Shown one piece after another: positions 18,310 to 26,940 of a DNA stretch of 64,000 bases. The notes under the pieces were generated by a model. The model was not told where the DNA came from and did not search any database. It saw only the letters and a list, made by a program, of their open reading frames with translations. The translations under genes were made by a program, and so were the position numbers. Origin of the DNA: Mesorhizobium shangrilense (lineage in GTDB: Bacteria > Pseudomonadota > Alphaproteobacteria > Rhizobiales > Rhizobiaceae); assembly GCF_040537815.1 (NCBI RefSeq), contig NZ_JBEWSZ010000004.1:62001-126000 (forward strand). The letters are read 5' to 3'. Numbering within the stretch: the first letter of the stretch is position 1; each line of letters opens with the position of its first letter.

Positions 18310-19341
18310 ATGCGCCGCTTTCTGCCGGACTCCTTTCTGATCCTCCTCTTGTGCACCGTCGCGCTTGCGTCGATTGCACCGGCAACCGGGGTGTTCGCGA
18401 AATGGTTCGCGACCGCGACCAATCTCGCCGTGGCGCTTCTGTTCTTCCTGCACGGCGCCAGGCTCTCGCGGGATGTGGTTGTTGCCGGCCTGATGCATTG
18501 GCGCCTGCACCTTGTCATCCTTCTGACGACCTTTGGCCTGTTCCCGCTGCTGGGTCTTGGACTCGGCTATCTGCCAGCTTCGATCCTGCCCAAGCCGCTC
18601 TACCTCGGCATCCTGTTTCTCTGCGTCCTGCCATCGACGGTGCAATCCTCGATCGCGTTCACCTCGATGGCCGGCGGAAATGTTCCCGCGGCCATCTGCT
18701 CGGCATCCGCCTCCAACATCTTCGGCATGTTCCTGACACCCTTGCTCGTCGGACTGCTCTTCTCGATCGGCGGGCATGGCGCGTTCTCATGGGACGCGGT
18801 GAGCCAGATCCTGGTGCAACTGCTCCTGCCCTTTGCACTCGGACAGATCCTGGAACCGCGGATCGGCAACTGGATACGCTCTCAAAAGAAACTGCTGATG
18901 CCGGTCGATCGCGGCTCGATCCTGATGGTCGTCTATCTGGCGTTCAGCACGGCGGTCGCCGAGGGGCTGTGGCACATGTTCTCGCTGCGCGACATCGCCG
19001 TGGTCGTTGTCGCCGACATGGTGTTGCTCGGCCTGGTGCTTCTGTTCACGACCTATGGCAGCCGGCTTCTCGGCTTCGACAAGGCCGACCAAATCACAAT
19101 CACATTCTGCGGCTCGAAAAAAAGTCTGGCCAGCGGCGTCCCGATGGCCAACGTCATCTTTGCCGGCCAGGGCGTCGGCGCGATCGTCCTGCCGCTGATG
19201 CTCTTCCACCAGATCCAGCTCATGGTCTGCGCCATGATCGCGCAGAAATATGCCAGGGCAGCGCTGCGCTCAGCCGTCCGACAGTCCGAGCCCACAACCT
19301 CGGCGGCCCAGGGCCAATCGACTGTCAGGATTCCGGCTTGA
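18310..19341 (+). CDS. Bile acid:sodium symporter (BASS/SBF) family transporter, YfeH-like
   Basis: A 343-residue inner-membrane protein with about nine to ten hydrophobic segments. FFLHGARLSRDVVVAG, LCVLPSTVQSSIAFTS and the later GSKKSLASGVPMAN match the YfeH branch of the SBF fold, in which two crossing re-entrant helices bind sodium and an organic anion. The ATG at 18310 fits YfeH homologues. A TTG at 18283 with a strong AGGAAAAGG site could add nine residues. Divergent LysR control is likely. The substrate, probably an organic acid, is unknown. Confidence 0.85.
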   Translation: MRRFLPDSFLILLLCTVALASIAPATGVFAKWFATATNLAVALLFFLHGARLSRDVVVAGLMHWRLHLVILLTTFGLFPLLGLGLGYLPASILPKPLYLGILFLCVLPSTVQSSIAFTSMAGGNVPAAICSASASNIFGMFLTPLLVGLLFSIGGHGAFSWDAVSQILVQLLLPFALGQILEPRIGNWIRSQKKLLMPVDRGSILMVVYLAFSTAVAEGLWHMFSLRDIAVVVVADMVLLGLVLLFTTYGSRLLGFDKADQITITFCGSKKSLASGVPMANVIFAGQGVGAIVLPLMLFHQIQLMVCAMIAQKYARAALRSAVRQSEPTTSAAQGQSTVRIPA

Positions 19342-19377
19342 ACGCCTGATCTCCCATTGAAATCGAGGGCAACTTGG

Positions 19378-19764
19378 TCAAAGTCGACGGACGGGTGCCG
19401 GATACCGCGCAACAAGGTCGTCAACGGTCAGCAATGTGACGCCTTCCACGATCGATTGGGCTATCAGGAGACGATCGAACGGGTCCTTGTGGATGGGGGG
19501 AAGCCCATCCACGGCCACGGCATGCTCACTGGTGACAGGCAGCTCATGATAGCCGTTGTCGAGCAGGCCTCGGCGCAGAAGACGTGGGTCGACGCTGAAG
19601 TCGGCGCGACCCAAGCCACGCTTGATCGCGACTTCCCAGAGACTGGCGGCGCTGAACATGAGGTCGTTGTCGGGATTCTCGATTTCCGCCACGGCGGTGA
19701 GCGGAAGCTTGTAGGGCTCGGCCGCCGCCCACAGCAGAAGATGCGTGTCGAGCAGCAGCTTCAC
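19378..19764 (-). CDS. vapC: PIN-domain ribonuclease toxin, VapC type
   Basis: A 128-residue PIN protein with Asp in MKLLLDTHLLLW, Glu in SLWEVAIKRGLG, Asp in KDPFDRLLIAQ and Asp in LLTVDDLVARY, the four acidic metal ligands. KDPFDR is typical of the branch paired with Phd/YefM antitoxins. Its start overlaps the antitoxin stop by four bases. This is a different subtype from the toxin at 346, so the two modules need not cross-react. Confidence 0.92.
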   Translation of the reverse strand: MKLLLDTHLLLWAAAEPYKLPLTAVAEIENPDNDLMFSAASLWEVAIKRGLGRADFSVDPRLLRRGLLDNGYHELPVTSEHAVAVDGLPPIHKDPFDRLLIAQSIVEGVTLLTVDDLVARYPAPVRRL

Positions 19765-20006
19765 GCGTCGCCGCCAAACATCTTCTCGATTTCCTCGCCG
19801 GCCATGCGGTCGAAATCCTCCGGGACGGAAAATTGCCCGGCCATGAACCCAACACGGCGCGTTTCAGAGGTGGGAGGTGTGTCCATCGCCACAACTTTCA
19901 CCATCGGCTTGCCCGACTTGGCAATGACGAAGGATTCACCCTTGGCCGCCCGATCGACAAGGCGCGAGAGATGCGTCTTGGCCTCATGGATATTGACGGT
20001 GCGCAT
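19761..20006 (-). CDS. Type II antitoxin, Phd/YefM family
   Basis: An 81-residue antitoxin beginning MRTVNIHEAKTHLSRLVDRA with the AKSGKPMVKV strand, both typical of Phd/YefM DNA-binding domains. It precedes and overlaps its PIN toxin. Two GACTTAGT direct repeats sit just upstream and may be the autoregulatory operator. Confidence 0.92.
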   Translation of the reverse strand: MRTVNIHEAKTHLSRLVDRAAKGESFVIAKSGKPMVKVVAMDTPPTSETRRVGFMAGQFSVPEDFDRMAGEEIEKMFGGDA

Positions 20007-20019
20007 TGCCGGATTCCCT

Positions 20020-20041
20020 GACTTAGTTCATAGGACTTAGT
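20020..20041. promoter_or_regulatory. Direct repeats upstream of the second antitoxin gene
   Basis: GACTTAGT occurs at 20020-20027 and 20034-20041, 14 bases apart, 14 to 35 bases before the antitoxin ATG. Position and spacing suit an operator for antitoxin self-control. Confidence 0.35.
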
Positions 20042-20118
20042 CTATTTTCTCCTGATTTTCAAGGCAAGCGGCTGGCCTCGCGGGGGCCGCACGATGACGC
20101 ACCGGCTCTCGATCTCCG

Positions 20119-20988
20119 TCAGCTACTGGCCGGTTCCTTGCCCCTCTGGGCGATGACACTGAGCAAAGCCAGCAGGCCGGACGCAACCATCAGGAAAAGC
20201 GACACGGCATTCAGCACCGGCGTCGAGCCGGCCTTCGCCATGCGATCATACATGGTGATCGTCAGCGGCGAGTCGGAGCCCACGAGCATGAGCGTGGTAT
20301 TGAAGTTCTCGAACGATACCAGGAACGCCACCACGAAGGCCGAAAACAGTGCCGGCGCCAGATAGGGCAACGTCACCGTCGCCAGCACCCGTACGCGCGA
20401 TGCGCCAAGGTTCAAGGCCGCCTCCTCCAGCGCCACGTCGAACTTGCGCAAGCGCGCGGCGATCACCAGCGAGGTGATGGTCACCAGGAAGGAGAACTGG
20501 CCGAGAACGACCAGGAAAGTGCCGGGCCGCAGGAAATCCATGTCCCAGCCGAAGGAATCCTCCACGCCGTTTGCAATCATGCTGGCAAAGACCAGGATCG
20601 AAATACCAAGAATAACGCCGGGGATGACCAACGGCACGATCATCAGCACATAGAGCAGGCTCTTGCCGGGGAACTGCTTGCGCTCGAACAGGAAGGCATT
20701 GCAGGTGCCGGCCGCCACGGAAAGCACCGAGACGATCGCACCGATATAGAGGGAGTTCCACAGCCCTTCCATCAGGCGCCGGTCATGGAACATGCCAAGC
20801 TTGGGTTCGCTGGTGCCGAAGAACCAGTCGAGGGTGAAGCCTTTCCAGGGCAGTGCCGGAAACAGGGAATCATTGAAGGCAAACACCCCCGCCGCCACCA
20901 GTGGCGCAGCGAGGTAGAGGAAGAAGACGAGCATATAGCCGCCATAGATCAGGCGGAGGGCAGTCGACTGCGGCGCGGCGACGTTCAT
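20119..20988 (-). CDS. Polyamine-type ABC transporter permease (PotC-like)
   Basis: A 289-residue permease with six hydrophobic segments and the EAA loop near ALEEAALNLGASRVRVLATVTLPYL. VSFENFNTTLMLVGSDSPLTITMYDR is the PotC/YdcV-type end signature. The ATG is two bases after the stop of the PotB-like gene. It forms the channel with that protein and is the last gene of the minus-strand operon. Confidence 0.9.
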   Translation of the reverse strand: MNVAAPQSTALRLIYGGYMLVFFLYLAAPLVAAGVFAFNDSLFPALPWKGFTLDWFFGTSEPKLGMFHDRRLMEGLWNSLYIGAIVSVLSVAAGTCNAFLFERKQFPGKSLLYVLMIVPLVIPGVILGISILVFASMIANGVEDSFGWDMDFLRPGTFLVVLGQFSFLVTITSLVIAARLRKFDVALEEAALNLGASRVRVLATVTLPYLAPALFSAFVVAFLVSFENFNTTLMLVGSDSPLTITMYDRMAKAGSTPVLNAVSLFLMVASGLLALLSVIAQRGKEPASS

Positions 20989-20990
20989 GG

Positions 20991-21860
20991 CTAGTCCTTC
21001 GCCACGGTGGAGGCCAGGCTCTGGCCGGTGAGACGCAGACCAAGCCAGACGACAAGCGAGGTAAAGGCCAGCAACAGCACGCCGAAGGTCGCACCCGACT
21101 CCCAATTGTAGCGGGTGACGAACTGCTCATAGATCTGTTCGGTAAACCACATGCTGTTCTTGCCGCCGAGCAGGATCGGCGTCAGGTAACTGCCGGCGGT
21201 GAGCATGAAGACGATGATGCAGCCGGCAACGATGCCAGGCATGGCATAGGGGACGACGATGCGCCGGAACACGGTGAACCGGCTGCCGCCCAGATTGTAG
21301 CCGGCTTCGATCATGGCATCGTCCATGCCGTCGAGCGTCGACACCAGCGGCACGATCATGAACAGCACGACGGTGTAGACGAGACCGATCACCACCGTTA
21401 CGTCGTTGTACAGCAGCTCGACAGGGCCATTGATCAACCCCACCTTCTGCAGGAGGCCGGAAATCAGACCGGTTTCCCGCAGCAGCACGATCCAGCCAAA
21501 GGCACGGACAAGATCGCTGACCCAGAGCGGGATAAGGCACATCAGGAACAGAGCCGCGCGCGAACGCTGGCGGGCGATCTTGGCAATGTAGTAAGCGACC
21601 GGAAAGCCCACGATGAGCGCCAGGATCGTCACCAGGATCGACATCCAGGCCGTGCGCAACAGCGTGTTCCAGTAGATCGGCTCGCGGATGAAGTCGACAT
21701 AGTTGGAAACGCCGAACGTGTACTCGCCGGGGCCTAGTTTCTCGCGCAGCGACAGGTAGCCGATACCGACCTGCGGCAGCAGGATCAACAGAACGAGCCA
21801 CAGGGCAAAGGGCATGAACAGAAGGATCAGCGACAGCTTGCCGGCATCGGAACGGACCAT
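20991..21860 (-). CDS. Polyamine-type ABC transporter permease (PotB-like)
   Basis: A 289-residue permease beginning with a membrane helix (SLILLFMPFALWLVLLILL). It carries the motif LIPLWVSDLVRAFGWIVLLRETGLI, typical of PotB/YdcU, and the EAA loop MIEAGYNLGGSRFTVFRRIVVP. It follows the ATPase gene with three bases between stop and start. Confidence 0.9.
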   Translation of the reverse strand: MVRSDAGKLSLILLFMPFALWLVLLILLPQVGIGYLSLREKLGPGEYTFGVSNYVDFIREPIYWNTLLRTAWMSILVTILALIVGFPVAYYIAKIARQRSRAALFLMCLIPLWVSDLVRAFGWIVLLRETGLISGLLQKVGLINGPVELLYNDVTVVIGLVYTVVLFMIVPLVSTLDGMDDAMIEAGYNLGGSRFTVFRRIVVPYAMPGIVAGCIIVFMLTAGSYLTPILLGGKNSMWFTEQIYEQFVTRYNWESGATFGVLLLAFTSLVVWLGLRLTGQSLASTVAKD

Positions 21861-21863
21861 GGC

Positions 21864-22931
21864 CTATCCCGCCATGGTGAAGCACAGGGCATGCTTGCGC
21901 GCCCAGGAGATCTCGGTCGTGTCGCCGGACTTGATGGCGGATGTCCCGGCGTGGCCGACCTCGACCAGGTTGCCGCCGCCGGTCCGCACAAGGATGCGGC
22001 TGCTGGCGCCATTGAACAGTAAGCTGTCGACGGTGCCGGTCATGACGTTGGCGTCCTTGGCCGCGCCGAGCGAAATGACCTCCGGCCGCACGAAGACCTC
22101 GACATTGGCTCCTGCTTTCACATTGCCATCTCCGGCCGCGGCGATCACCTCCCCGCCGCCCTGAAGTTCCACGCGCGCCTCGCCTCGATCCACGACGGTC
22201 ACACGACCCGGCCAGCGGTTGCTGTCGCCGACGAAGCCCGCGACGAAGCCCGTGCGGGGATTGTTGTAGAGTTCCTGCGGCGAACCGATCTGCTCGAAGC
22301 GGCCGGCATTCATGACGGCGACATTGTCGGACATGACCAGGGCTTCGGACTGATCGTGCGTGATGTAGAGGAAGGTGGTGCCGAACTGATGCTGCAGGAG
22401 TTTCAGCTCGATCTTCATGCGTTCGCGAAGCTTCAGGTCAAGAGCGCCCAGCGGTTCGTCGAGCAGGAGGACGTCGGGTTCGAGCACCATGCAGCGAGCG
22501 ATGGCGATGCGTTGCTTCTGGCCGCCGGACAATTGCGAGATCTGTTTTTCGGCAACCCCCGGCAAACCGACGCGATCGAGCACCGCTGCGACCTTGCGGC
22601 CGATATCGGCCTTGTTCTCGCCCCGGCAACGCAAACCATAGGCGATGTTCTCGCCGACATTCATCATCGGGAACAGGGCCAGGTGCTGGAACACCATCTT
22701 GACGCTGCGCTTGTTGGGCGGCGTTGAAACGACCGAGGCACCCTTGATGCGGATGTCACCGCTGCTGGGTGACTCGAAGCCAGCTATCATGCGCATCAAG
22801 GTCGTCTTGCCACAGCCCGAAGGACCGAGGATCGAGAAGAATGAACCGCGCGGCACGTCGAAGGAAACGCCGTTGACCGCGACAAAGGGACCAAATCGCT
22901 TGATAAGGTCCTGGCACTGAAGATCATGCAT
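21864..22931 (-). CDS. Polyamine-type ABC transporter ATPase (PotA-like)
   Basis: A 355-residue ATPase with Walker [11 protein letters not shown]-loop FQHLALFPMM, signature LSGGQKQRIAIARC, Walker B LLLDEPLGALDLK and switch His in YITHDQSEA. The last 100 residues form the TOBE domain typical of PotA/MalK-type proteins. It is the second gene of the importer operon. No clear ribosome site precedes the ATG, so translation may depend on readthrough from upstream. Confidence 0.92.
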   Translation of the reverse strand: MHDLQCQDLIKRFGPFVAVNGVSFDVPRGSFFSILGPSGCGKTTLMRMIAGFESPSSGDIRIKGASVVSTPPNKRSVKMVFQHLALFPMMNVGENIAYGLRCRGENKADIGRKVAAVLDRVGLPGVAEKQISQLSGGQKQRIAIARCMVLEPDVLLLDEPLGALDLKLRERMKIELKLLQHQFGTTFLYITHDQSEALVMSDNVAVMNAGRFEQIGSPQELYNNPRTGFVAGFVGDSNRWPGRVTVVDRGEARVELQGGGEVIAAAGDGNVKAGANVEVFVRPEVISLGAAKDANVMTGTVDSLLFNGASSRILVRTGGGNLVEVGHAGTSAIKSGDTTEISWARKHALCFTMAG

Positions 22932-23003
22932 AAGGGGGTCGCCAAAAGCCGGTGCCGCCGGCCCGCGGGCGATATGCGCCTCGCGGACCGGCAGCTGATT
23001 GGA

Positions 23004-24083
23004 TCAGTTCGAAGTCGCGGCCTTGATACGTTCCAGCGCCTTGCCTTCCATATCTTCGATGCCGGGCGGGATATTGGCGAAGAATTTCAGATTGGCCATG
23101 GCCTTGTCGTCGAAAGCGACTTTCACAGCGGCCTTCTTGTCGTCCGGCAGCAGGTCGACGCCACCCTTGACCGCCGAGATGGCGCCGGTCGAGTCCGACA
23201 TCAGCTTCACGATGTCGGGACGCAGCACGAAGTTGATCCATTTGTAGGCGGCATCGTCGGCCTTGCCCTTGCGCGGAATGGCAAAGGTATCGATCCAGGC
23301 CAATGCACCGGTGGCTGGTGGGATGTAGACCAGGTTCTTGTTCTGGCCATAGAGCTTGAAGGCCGTCGAATCCCAGGTTTCCGAAGCGACCACTTCGCCG
23401 GAGAGCAGCAGGGTGGCAAGGTCGTCGCCACCGTTCCAATAGGTCTTCACATTGCTCTTGCAGGCGATCAGCTTCTCGGTCACCTCGTCAAGCATCTTCT
23501 GGTACCCCGCCTTGTCGGCATAGAGCGCGAACGGATCCTTGCCAAGCGAGAAGGCGGTGCCCAGCAGGATGGTGCGCTTCAGGCGCATCGAGGTGCGGCC
23601 CTTGTATTGCGGATCGCACAGGTCGCCCCAGCCCTTGACGTTCGGCGCCTTGCTGATGTCGGCAATCAGGCCGGACGTGCCCCACTGATGCGGCACGGCG
23701 TAGACCTTGCCGTCGATGGTGGCATTGGCCTTGACAGCCTCCAGGAGATTGTCCTGCATCACCGCCGTGTCGATCTTCGACAGGTTCATCGGCTTGTAGA
23801 TCTCGTATTCCTTCTGCGCGGCGAAGATACGGTCATGGCTCGGCTGCGCCAGGTCGAAGCCGGCGCCGCCCGTGGCGCGCAGCTTGGCGATCATCTCTTC
23901 ATTGTTGGAGAGGGTCACCTCGACCTCGATGTCCGGATTTTCCTTCTCGAACAGCTGCACGACGTTGTCCGGCGCATAGCCGCCCCAGGTCAGAAGCCGC
24001 AGCTTTTCCGCATGGGCGATGCCCGACATCGTCATCAGCGCCACGGCGCCGATCAAACCTGCCGCAAGTTTCTTCAAAATCAT
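23004..24083 (-). CDS. Polyamine-type ABC transporter substrate-binding protein (PotD/PotF-like)
   Basis: A 359-residue periplasmic protein with signal MILKKLAAGLIGAVALMTMSGIAHA and mature start EKLRLLTWGGYAPDNVV, a PotD/F-type beginning. Ligand-site aromatics include TWGGYAP and YWNGGDD. The ATG at 24083 has GGGAGAA at the right distance. It is the first gene of the importer operon. Ligands of this family include putrescine, spermidine, GABA, and various amino or guanidino compounds; the linked aldehyde dehydrogenase suggests an amine oxidised through an aldehyde. Confidence 0.9.
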   Translation of the reverse strand: MILKKLAAGLIGAVALMTMSGIAHAEKLRLLTWGGYAPDNVVQLFEKENPDIEVEVTLSNNEEMIAKLRATGGAGFDLAQPSHDRIFAAQKEYEIYKPMNLSKIDTAVMQDNLLEAVKANATIDGKVYAVPHQWGTSGLIADISKAPNVKGWGDLCDPQYKGRTSMRLKRTILLGTAFSLGKDPFALYADKAGYQKMLDEVTEKLIACKSNVKTYWNGGDDLATLLLSGEVVASETWDSTAFKLYGQNKNLVYIPPATGALAWIDTFAIPRKGKADDAAYKWINFVLRPDIVKLMSDSTGAISAVKGGVDLLPDDKKAAVKVAFDDKAMANLKFFANIPPGIEDMEGKALERIKAATSN

Positions 24084-24168
24084 CGAGTTCTCCCGTTGTT
24101 GGCCTGCTTCGAATTTCGACAAGGCTCATTTTTCCCAGATCACCATGCGAGGGACGCTGCTGGTCAAA

Positions 24169-24182
24169 AAGGTCCACTTTCG
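24169..24182 (-). promoter_or_regulatory. 14-bp element upstream of the importer operon (shared with 26863)
   Basis: AAGGTCCACTTTCG occurs here, 86 bases before the binding-protein ATG, and identically at 26863-26876 before the enolase-type gene. A GGTC repeat lies just to its left. A divergent MocR regulator is encoded at 26941, and MocR proteins often bind direct repeats, so this is a candidate common operator. Confidence 0.5.
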
Positions 24183-24217
24183 CTGAAAGATCATACCGCT
24201 TGACCAAGCGCCTCCGC

Positions 24218-25696
24218 TTACAGACGGATCGTCACCGCCTTGGTCTTGCAATAGCTGGCGACCGCGATCAGTCCCTTTTCCCGGCCGATGCCGGAACGGC
24301 GGTTGCCCCCGAACGGCGTCTCGATACCGCCGGCAAAATACTCGTTCACATAGACCTGGCCGGCATCGACATCCCTGGCGATACGATGTGCCTTCGAGAG
24401 ATCGCGCGTGAAAAGGCCGGCGACCAGCGCAAAGTCGGTGCAGTTCGCGGCAGTGATCGCCTCCTCGGCGCTGTCGACGACCTGCACGGCAAGCACCGGC
24501 CCGAAAATCTCTTCCTGCACGACCGGGTCATCCCATGTGACGCGATCGAGGATGGTCGGCTCGAAAAACCAGCCTTTCCCGGTAGCGGGGTCGGTTGTGG
24601 CGTTGCCGCCAACGGCAACTTCGACGCCGCGCGCCCTGGCGCCTGCCACATAGGCGGATACCTTGCGCAGATGTTCGGCCGAATTGATCGCACCGAAATT
24701 GATGCCCTCCGACAGGCCATGGCCGATGCGCAGGGCGCGTGCACGGGCGGCCAGCTTTTCGATGAACTCGGCATGGATCGAGCGCTCGATCACCAGCCGC
24801 GAACCGGCGGAACAGATCTGGCCGGCATTCTCGAAGATAGCACCGACGACATTGTCGAGCGCCAGATCGATATCGGCGTCGGCCAACACGATGTTGGGCG
24901 ATTTTCCGCCCAGTTCGAGCGTGACCGAGGCGATGTTCTGCGCCGCCGCCTTCATCACATGGATGCCCGTCGCCGTCGACCCCGTGAAGGTGACATGGCG
25001 GACATCGGGGTGGGACACCAGCGGCGCGCCGGCGCCGGTGCCCGTCCCGGTCACGACATTGCAGACGCCACGCGGCAGGCCGGCCTGGACCAGGATCTCC
25101 GCCAGAAGCAGTGCCGTCATCGGCGTCTGCTCGGCCGGCTTGACCACGGCCGTGCAACCGGCCGCGAGCGCCGGTGCGATCGAGCGGCAGGCGGTCGACA
25201 GCGGATAGTTCCACGGCACGATATGCGCGGTGACGCCGACCGGCTCCTCGATCGAATAGGAGGTGTAGTCGGGGCCAAGCGGATAGGTCTTGCCCTCATG
25301 CTTGTCGGCCGCCCCGGCATAATATTCGAAGGCACGGGCGGAGCCCCGGACATCGCCCCGCGCCTCGGCAAGCGTCTTGCCGCTGTCGAGCACTTCCGCC
25401 ACGGCCAGGCGCTCGGCATTTTCACGGATCAGGATTGCGGCCTTCGCCAGGATGCGCCCCCGCTCGGCGGGTGAGAGCTTGCGCCATTCGCCCTGCCCTG
25501 CCCGTCGGGCACTGGCAACGGCATCCGCGATATCGTCGGCGCCGCCGGCTGCGAATTCCGCATGGATCTCGGCGCTGCCGGGATCGAATGTTGGCATCGT
25601 CGCCCCCGAATACGACGCCCGCCATTCGCCGTCGATGAAATGACGCGACGGCAGAGGACCAAAATCAGGATTGTTCGCGGCGGGCATGGGGGCCAT
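24218..25696 (-). CDS. NAD-dependent aldehyde dehydrogenase
   Basis: A 492-residue aldehyde dehydrogenase with the full set of motifs: VPWNYPL, the cofactor-loop FTGSTATG, the general base Glu in LELGGKSPN and the catalytic Cys in NAGQICSAGSR. EEIFGPVLAV and ETPFGGNRRSG close the C-terminal domain. Sequence style is that of betaine-aldehyde / aminobutyraldehyde dehydrogenases. Its ATG overlaps the stop of the enolase-type gene (ATGA). It probably oxidises the aldehyde made from the imported compound. Confidence 0.92.
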   Translation of the reverse strand: MAPMPAANNPDFGPLPSRHFIDGEWRASYSGATMPTFDPGSAEIHAEFAAGGADDIADAVASARRAGQGEWRKLSPAERGRILAKAAILIRENAERLAVAEVLDSGKTLAEARGDVRGSARAFEYYAGAADKHEGKTYPLGPDYTSYSIEEPVGVTAHIVPWNYPLSTACRSIAPALAAGCTAVVKPAEQTPMTALLLAEILVQAGLPRGVCNVVTGTGTGAGAPLVSHPDVRHVTFTGSTATGIHVMKAAAQNIASVTLELGGKSPNIVLADADIDLALDNVVGAIFENAGQICSAGSRLVIERSIHAEFIEKLAARARALRIGHGLSEGINFGAINSAEHLRKVSAYVAGARARGVEVAVGGNATTDPATGKGWFFEPTILDRVTWDDPVVQEEIFGPVLAVQVVDSAEEAITAANCTDFALVAGLFTRDLSKAHRIARDVDAGQVYVNEYFAGGIETPFGGNRRSGIGREKGLIAVASYCKTKAVTIRL

Positions 25697-26799
25697 CACG
25701 CGACCTCGCTCATCTGGTAGCTGGATTTGGCAAGCCATTCAGGATCGATCTCGATACCCCACCCCGGCTCGTCCGACACGGCAACCATGCCGTTTTCGAC
25801 CGTATAAGGCGATTTGACGAACAGACCGTCCTGCCAGGGATAGTAATCCGGGCCCTCGATGGAGAATTCGAGATATTTGCCGGCGCCCTCGATGGCGCGC
25901 AGCAGATGCATGGTGAACAGCGTCACCAAGCCAAGATTGGCGCTGTGCGGCGTCACTGGCAGGCCCGCCGCCCTGGCCATGGCGCACACGCGCAAGGTAC
26001 GGCTGATGCCGCCGAGATAGAGTATGTCCGGCTGCACGATGTCGACGGCGCGCATCTCGATCATGTGGCGCCAGGTCGGGATCTCGCAATCCTGTTCGCC
26101 GCCGGTCACGGCGATGTCGAGGGCATCCGCAACCTCTTTGGTCTGCTCGAACTCCCAATACAGGCACGGCTCCTCGAAATGCTCGACGCCGTTGTCCTTG
26201 AGCATGGCGCCGACCTCGATAGCGCGCCTGGGCGAGAAGCCGCTATTGGCATCGACGAGGAGGGCTGCCTTGTCACCCAGAGCCTTGCGGATGGTTGGAA
26301 CGATCTCCTCGGTCCGCCCCGGCCACTCGTCGACGTCATGGCCGTATTCGGCAGCCACGCGAAACTTGAAAGCATCGAAGCCGAACTCGCCTTGCAGCCG
26401 CTTGAAACGCTCGGCCTCGGCGGCCGGCGTGATGTCGCGCTTCATGGAGGAGGCATAGGCGCGCAATTTGCCGGGCGTGCCGCCGAGCAGCGAGACGACC
26501 GGCAGGCCAGCCAGCTTGCCGCGCAAATCCCAGATGGCCGTGTCCAGGCCCCCAAGCGCCCGCTTCATGTAGGAGCCGGGAAATTTGTGCTCGCGCTCGA
26601 TCACCCGATCGGTCAACGCGTCGATGTCGTCGAAGGCCACGCCAAGCACATAGGGCGCGACCTGCCTGTGCAAGACGGCCGACGTGATGTCGGAATTGTA
26701 GGTCGACACCTGACCGATGCCCTGCCTGCCCTCCTCATCCGTTATACGGACGAAGCCGACATATTGCGTGGTGAACGTCTCGATGCGTTTGATCTTCAA
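25696..26799 (-). CDS. Enolase-superfamily enzyme (mandelate racemase / muconate lactonizing type)
   Basis: A 367-residue enzyme. The barrel carries FKFRV (Lys base region near residue 145), metal ligands Asp in LLVDANSGF, Glu in FEEPC and Glu in GGEQDCE, and the His in TPHSANLG, the mandelate-racemase set. The family removes a proton alpha to a carboxylate and then racemises, dehydrates or isomerises. The only sensible start is TTG at 26799, preceded by GAGG. It is the promoter-proximal gene before the aldehyde dehydrogenase. Dehydration of a hydroxy acid or sugar acid is likely, but the substrate is not readable. Confidence 0.87.
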   Translation of the reverse strand: MKIKRIETFTTQYVGFVRITDEEGRQGIGQVSTYNSDITSAVLHRQVAPYVLGVAFDDIDALTDRVIEREHKFPGSYMKRALGGLDTAIWDLRGKLAGLPVVSLLGGTPGKLRAYASSMKRDITPAAEAERFKRLQGEFGFDAFKFRVAAEYGHDVDEWPGRTEEIVPTIRKALGDKAALLVDANSGFSPRRAIEVGAMLKDNGVEHFEEPCLYWEFEQTKEVADALDIAVTGGEQDCEIPTWRHMIEMRAVDIVQPDILYLGGISRTLRVCAMARAAGLPVTPHSANLGLVTLFTMHLLRAIEGAGKYLEFSIEGPDYYPWQDGLFVKSPYTVENGMVAVSDEPGWGIEIDPEWLAKSSYQMSEVA

Positions 26800-26862
26800 G
26801 TCGGACCTCGGAAAACGTGGGGGTATCGGCTGGGACTATGAAATCGCAACCACATGCCCGGT

Positions 26863-26876
26863 AAGGTCCACTTTCG
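26863..26876. promoter_or_regulatory. 14-bp element in the enolase/MocR divergent promoter (shared with 24169)
   Basis: AAGGTCCACTTTCG is identical to the copy at 24169-24182. It sits 64 bases before the enolase-type start and 65 bases before the mocR start. A CTTTCG-n7-CGAAAG inverted repeat overlaps its right end (26871-26889). Confidence 0.5.
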
Positions 26877-26940
26877 AAAAATCCGAAAGCCGGTTATCCC
26901 GATGAAATGCAAATAACGCTCAAACCGAGGCGATGGTCAG

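Noticed and set aside
18216..19349. A second long frame on the plus strand over the BASS transporter
   Set aside because: It is the shifted frame of the same DNA, starts inside the LysR promoter and lacks membrane segments, whereas the chosen frame has them throughout.
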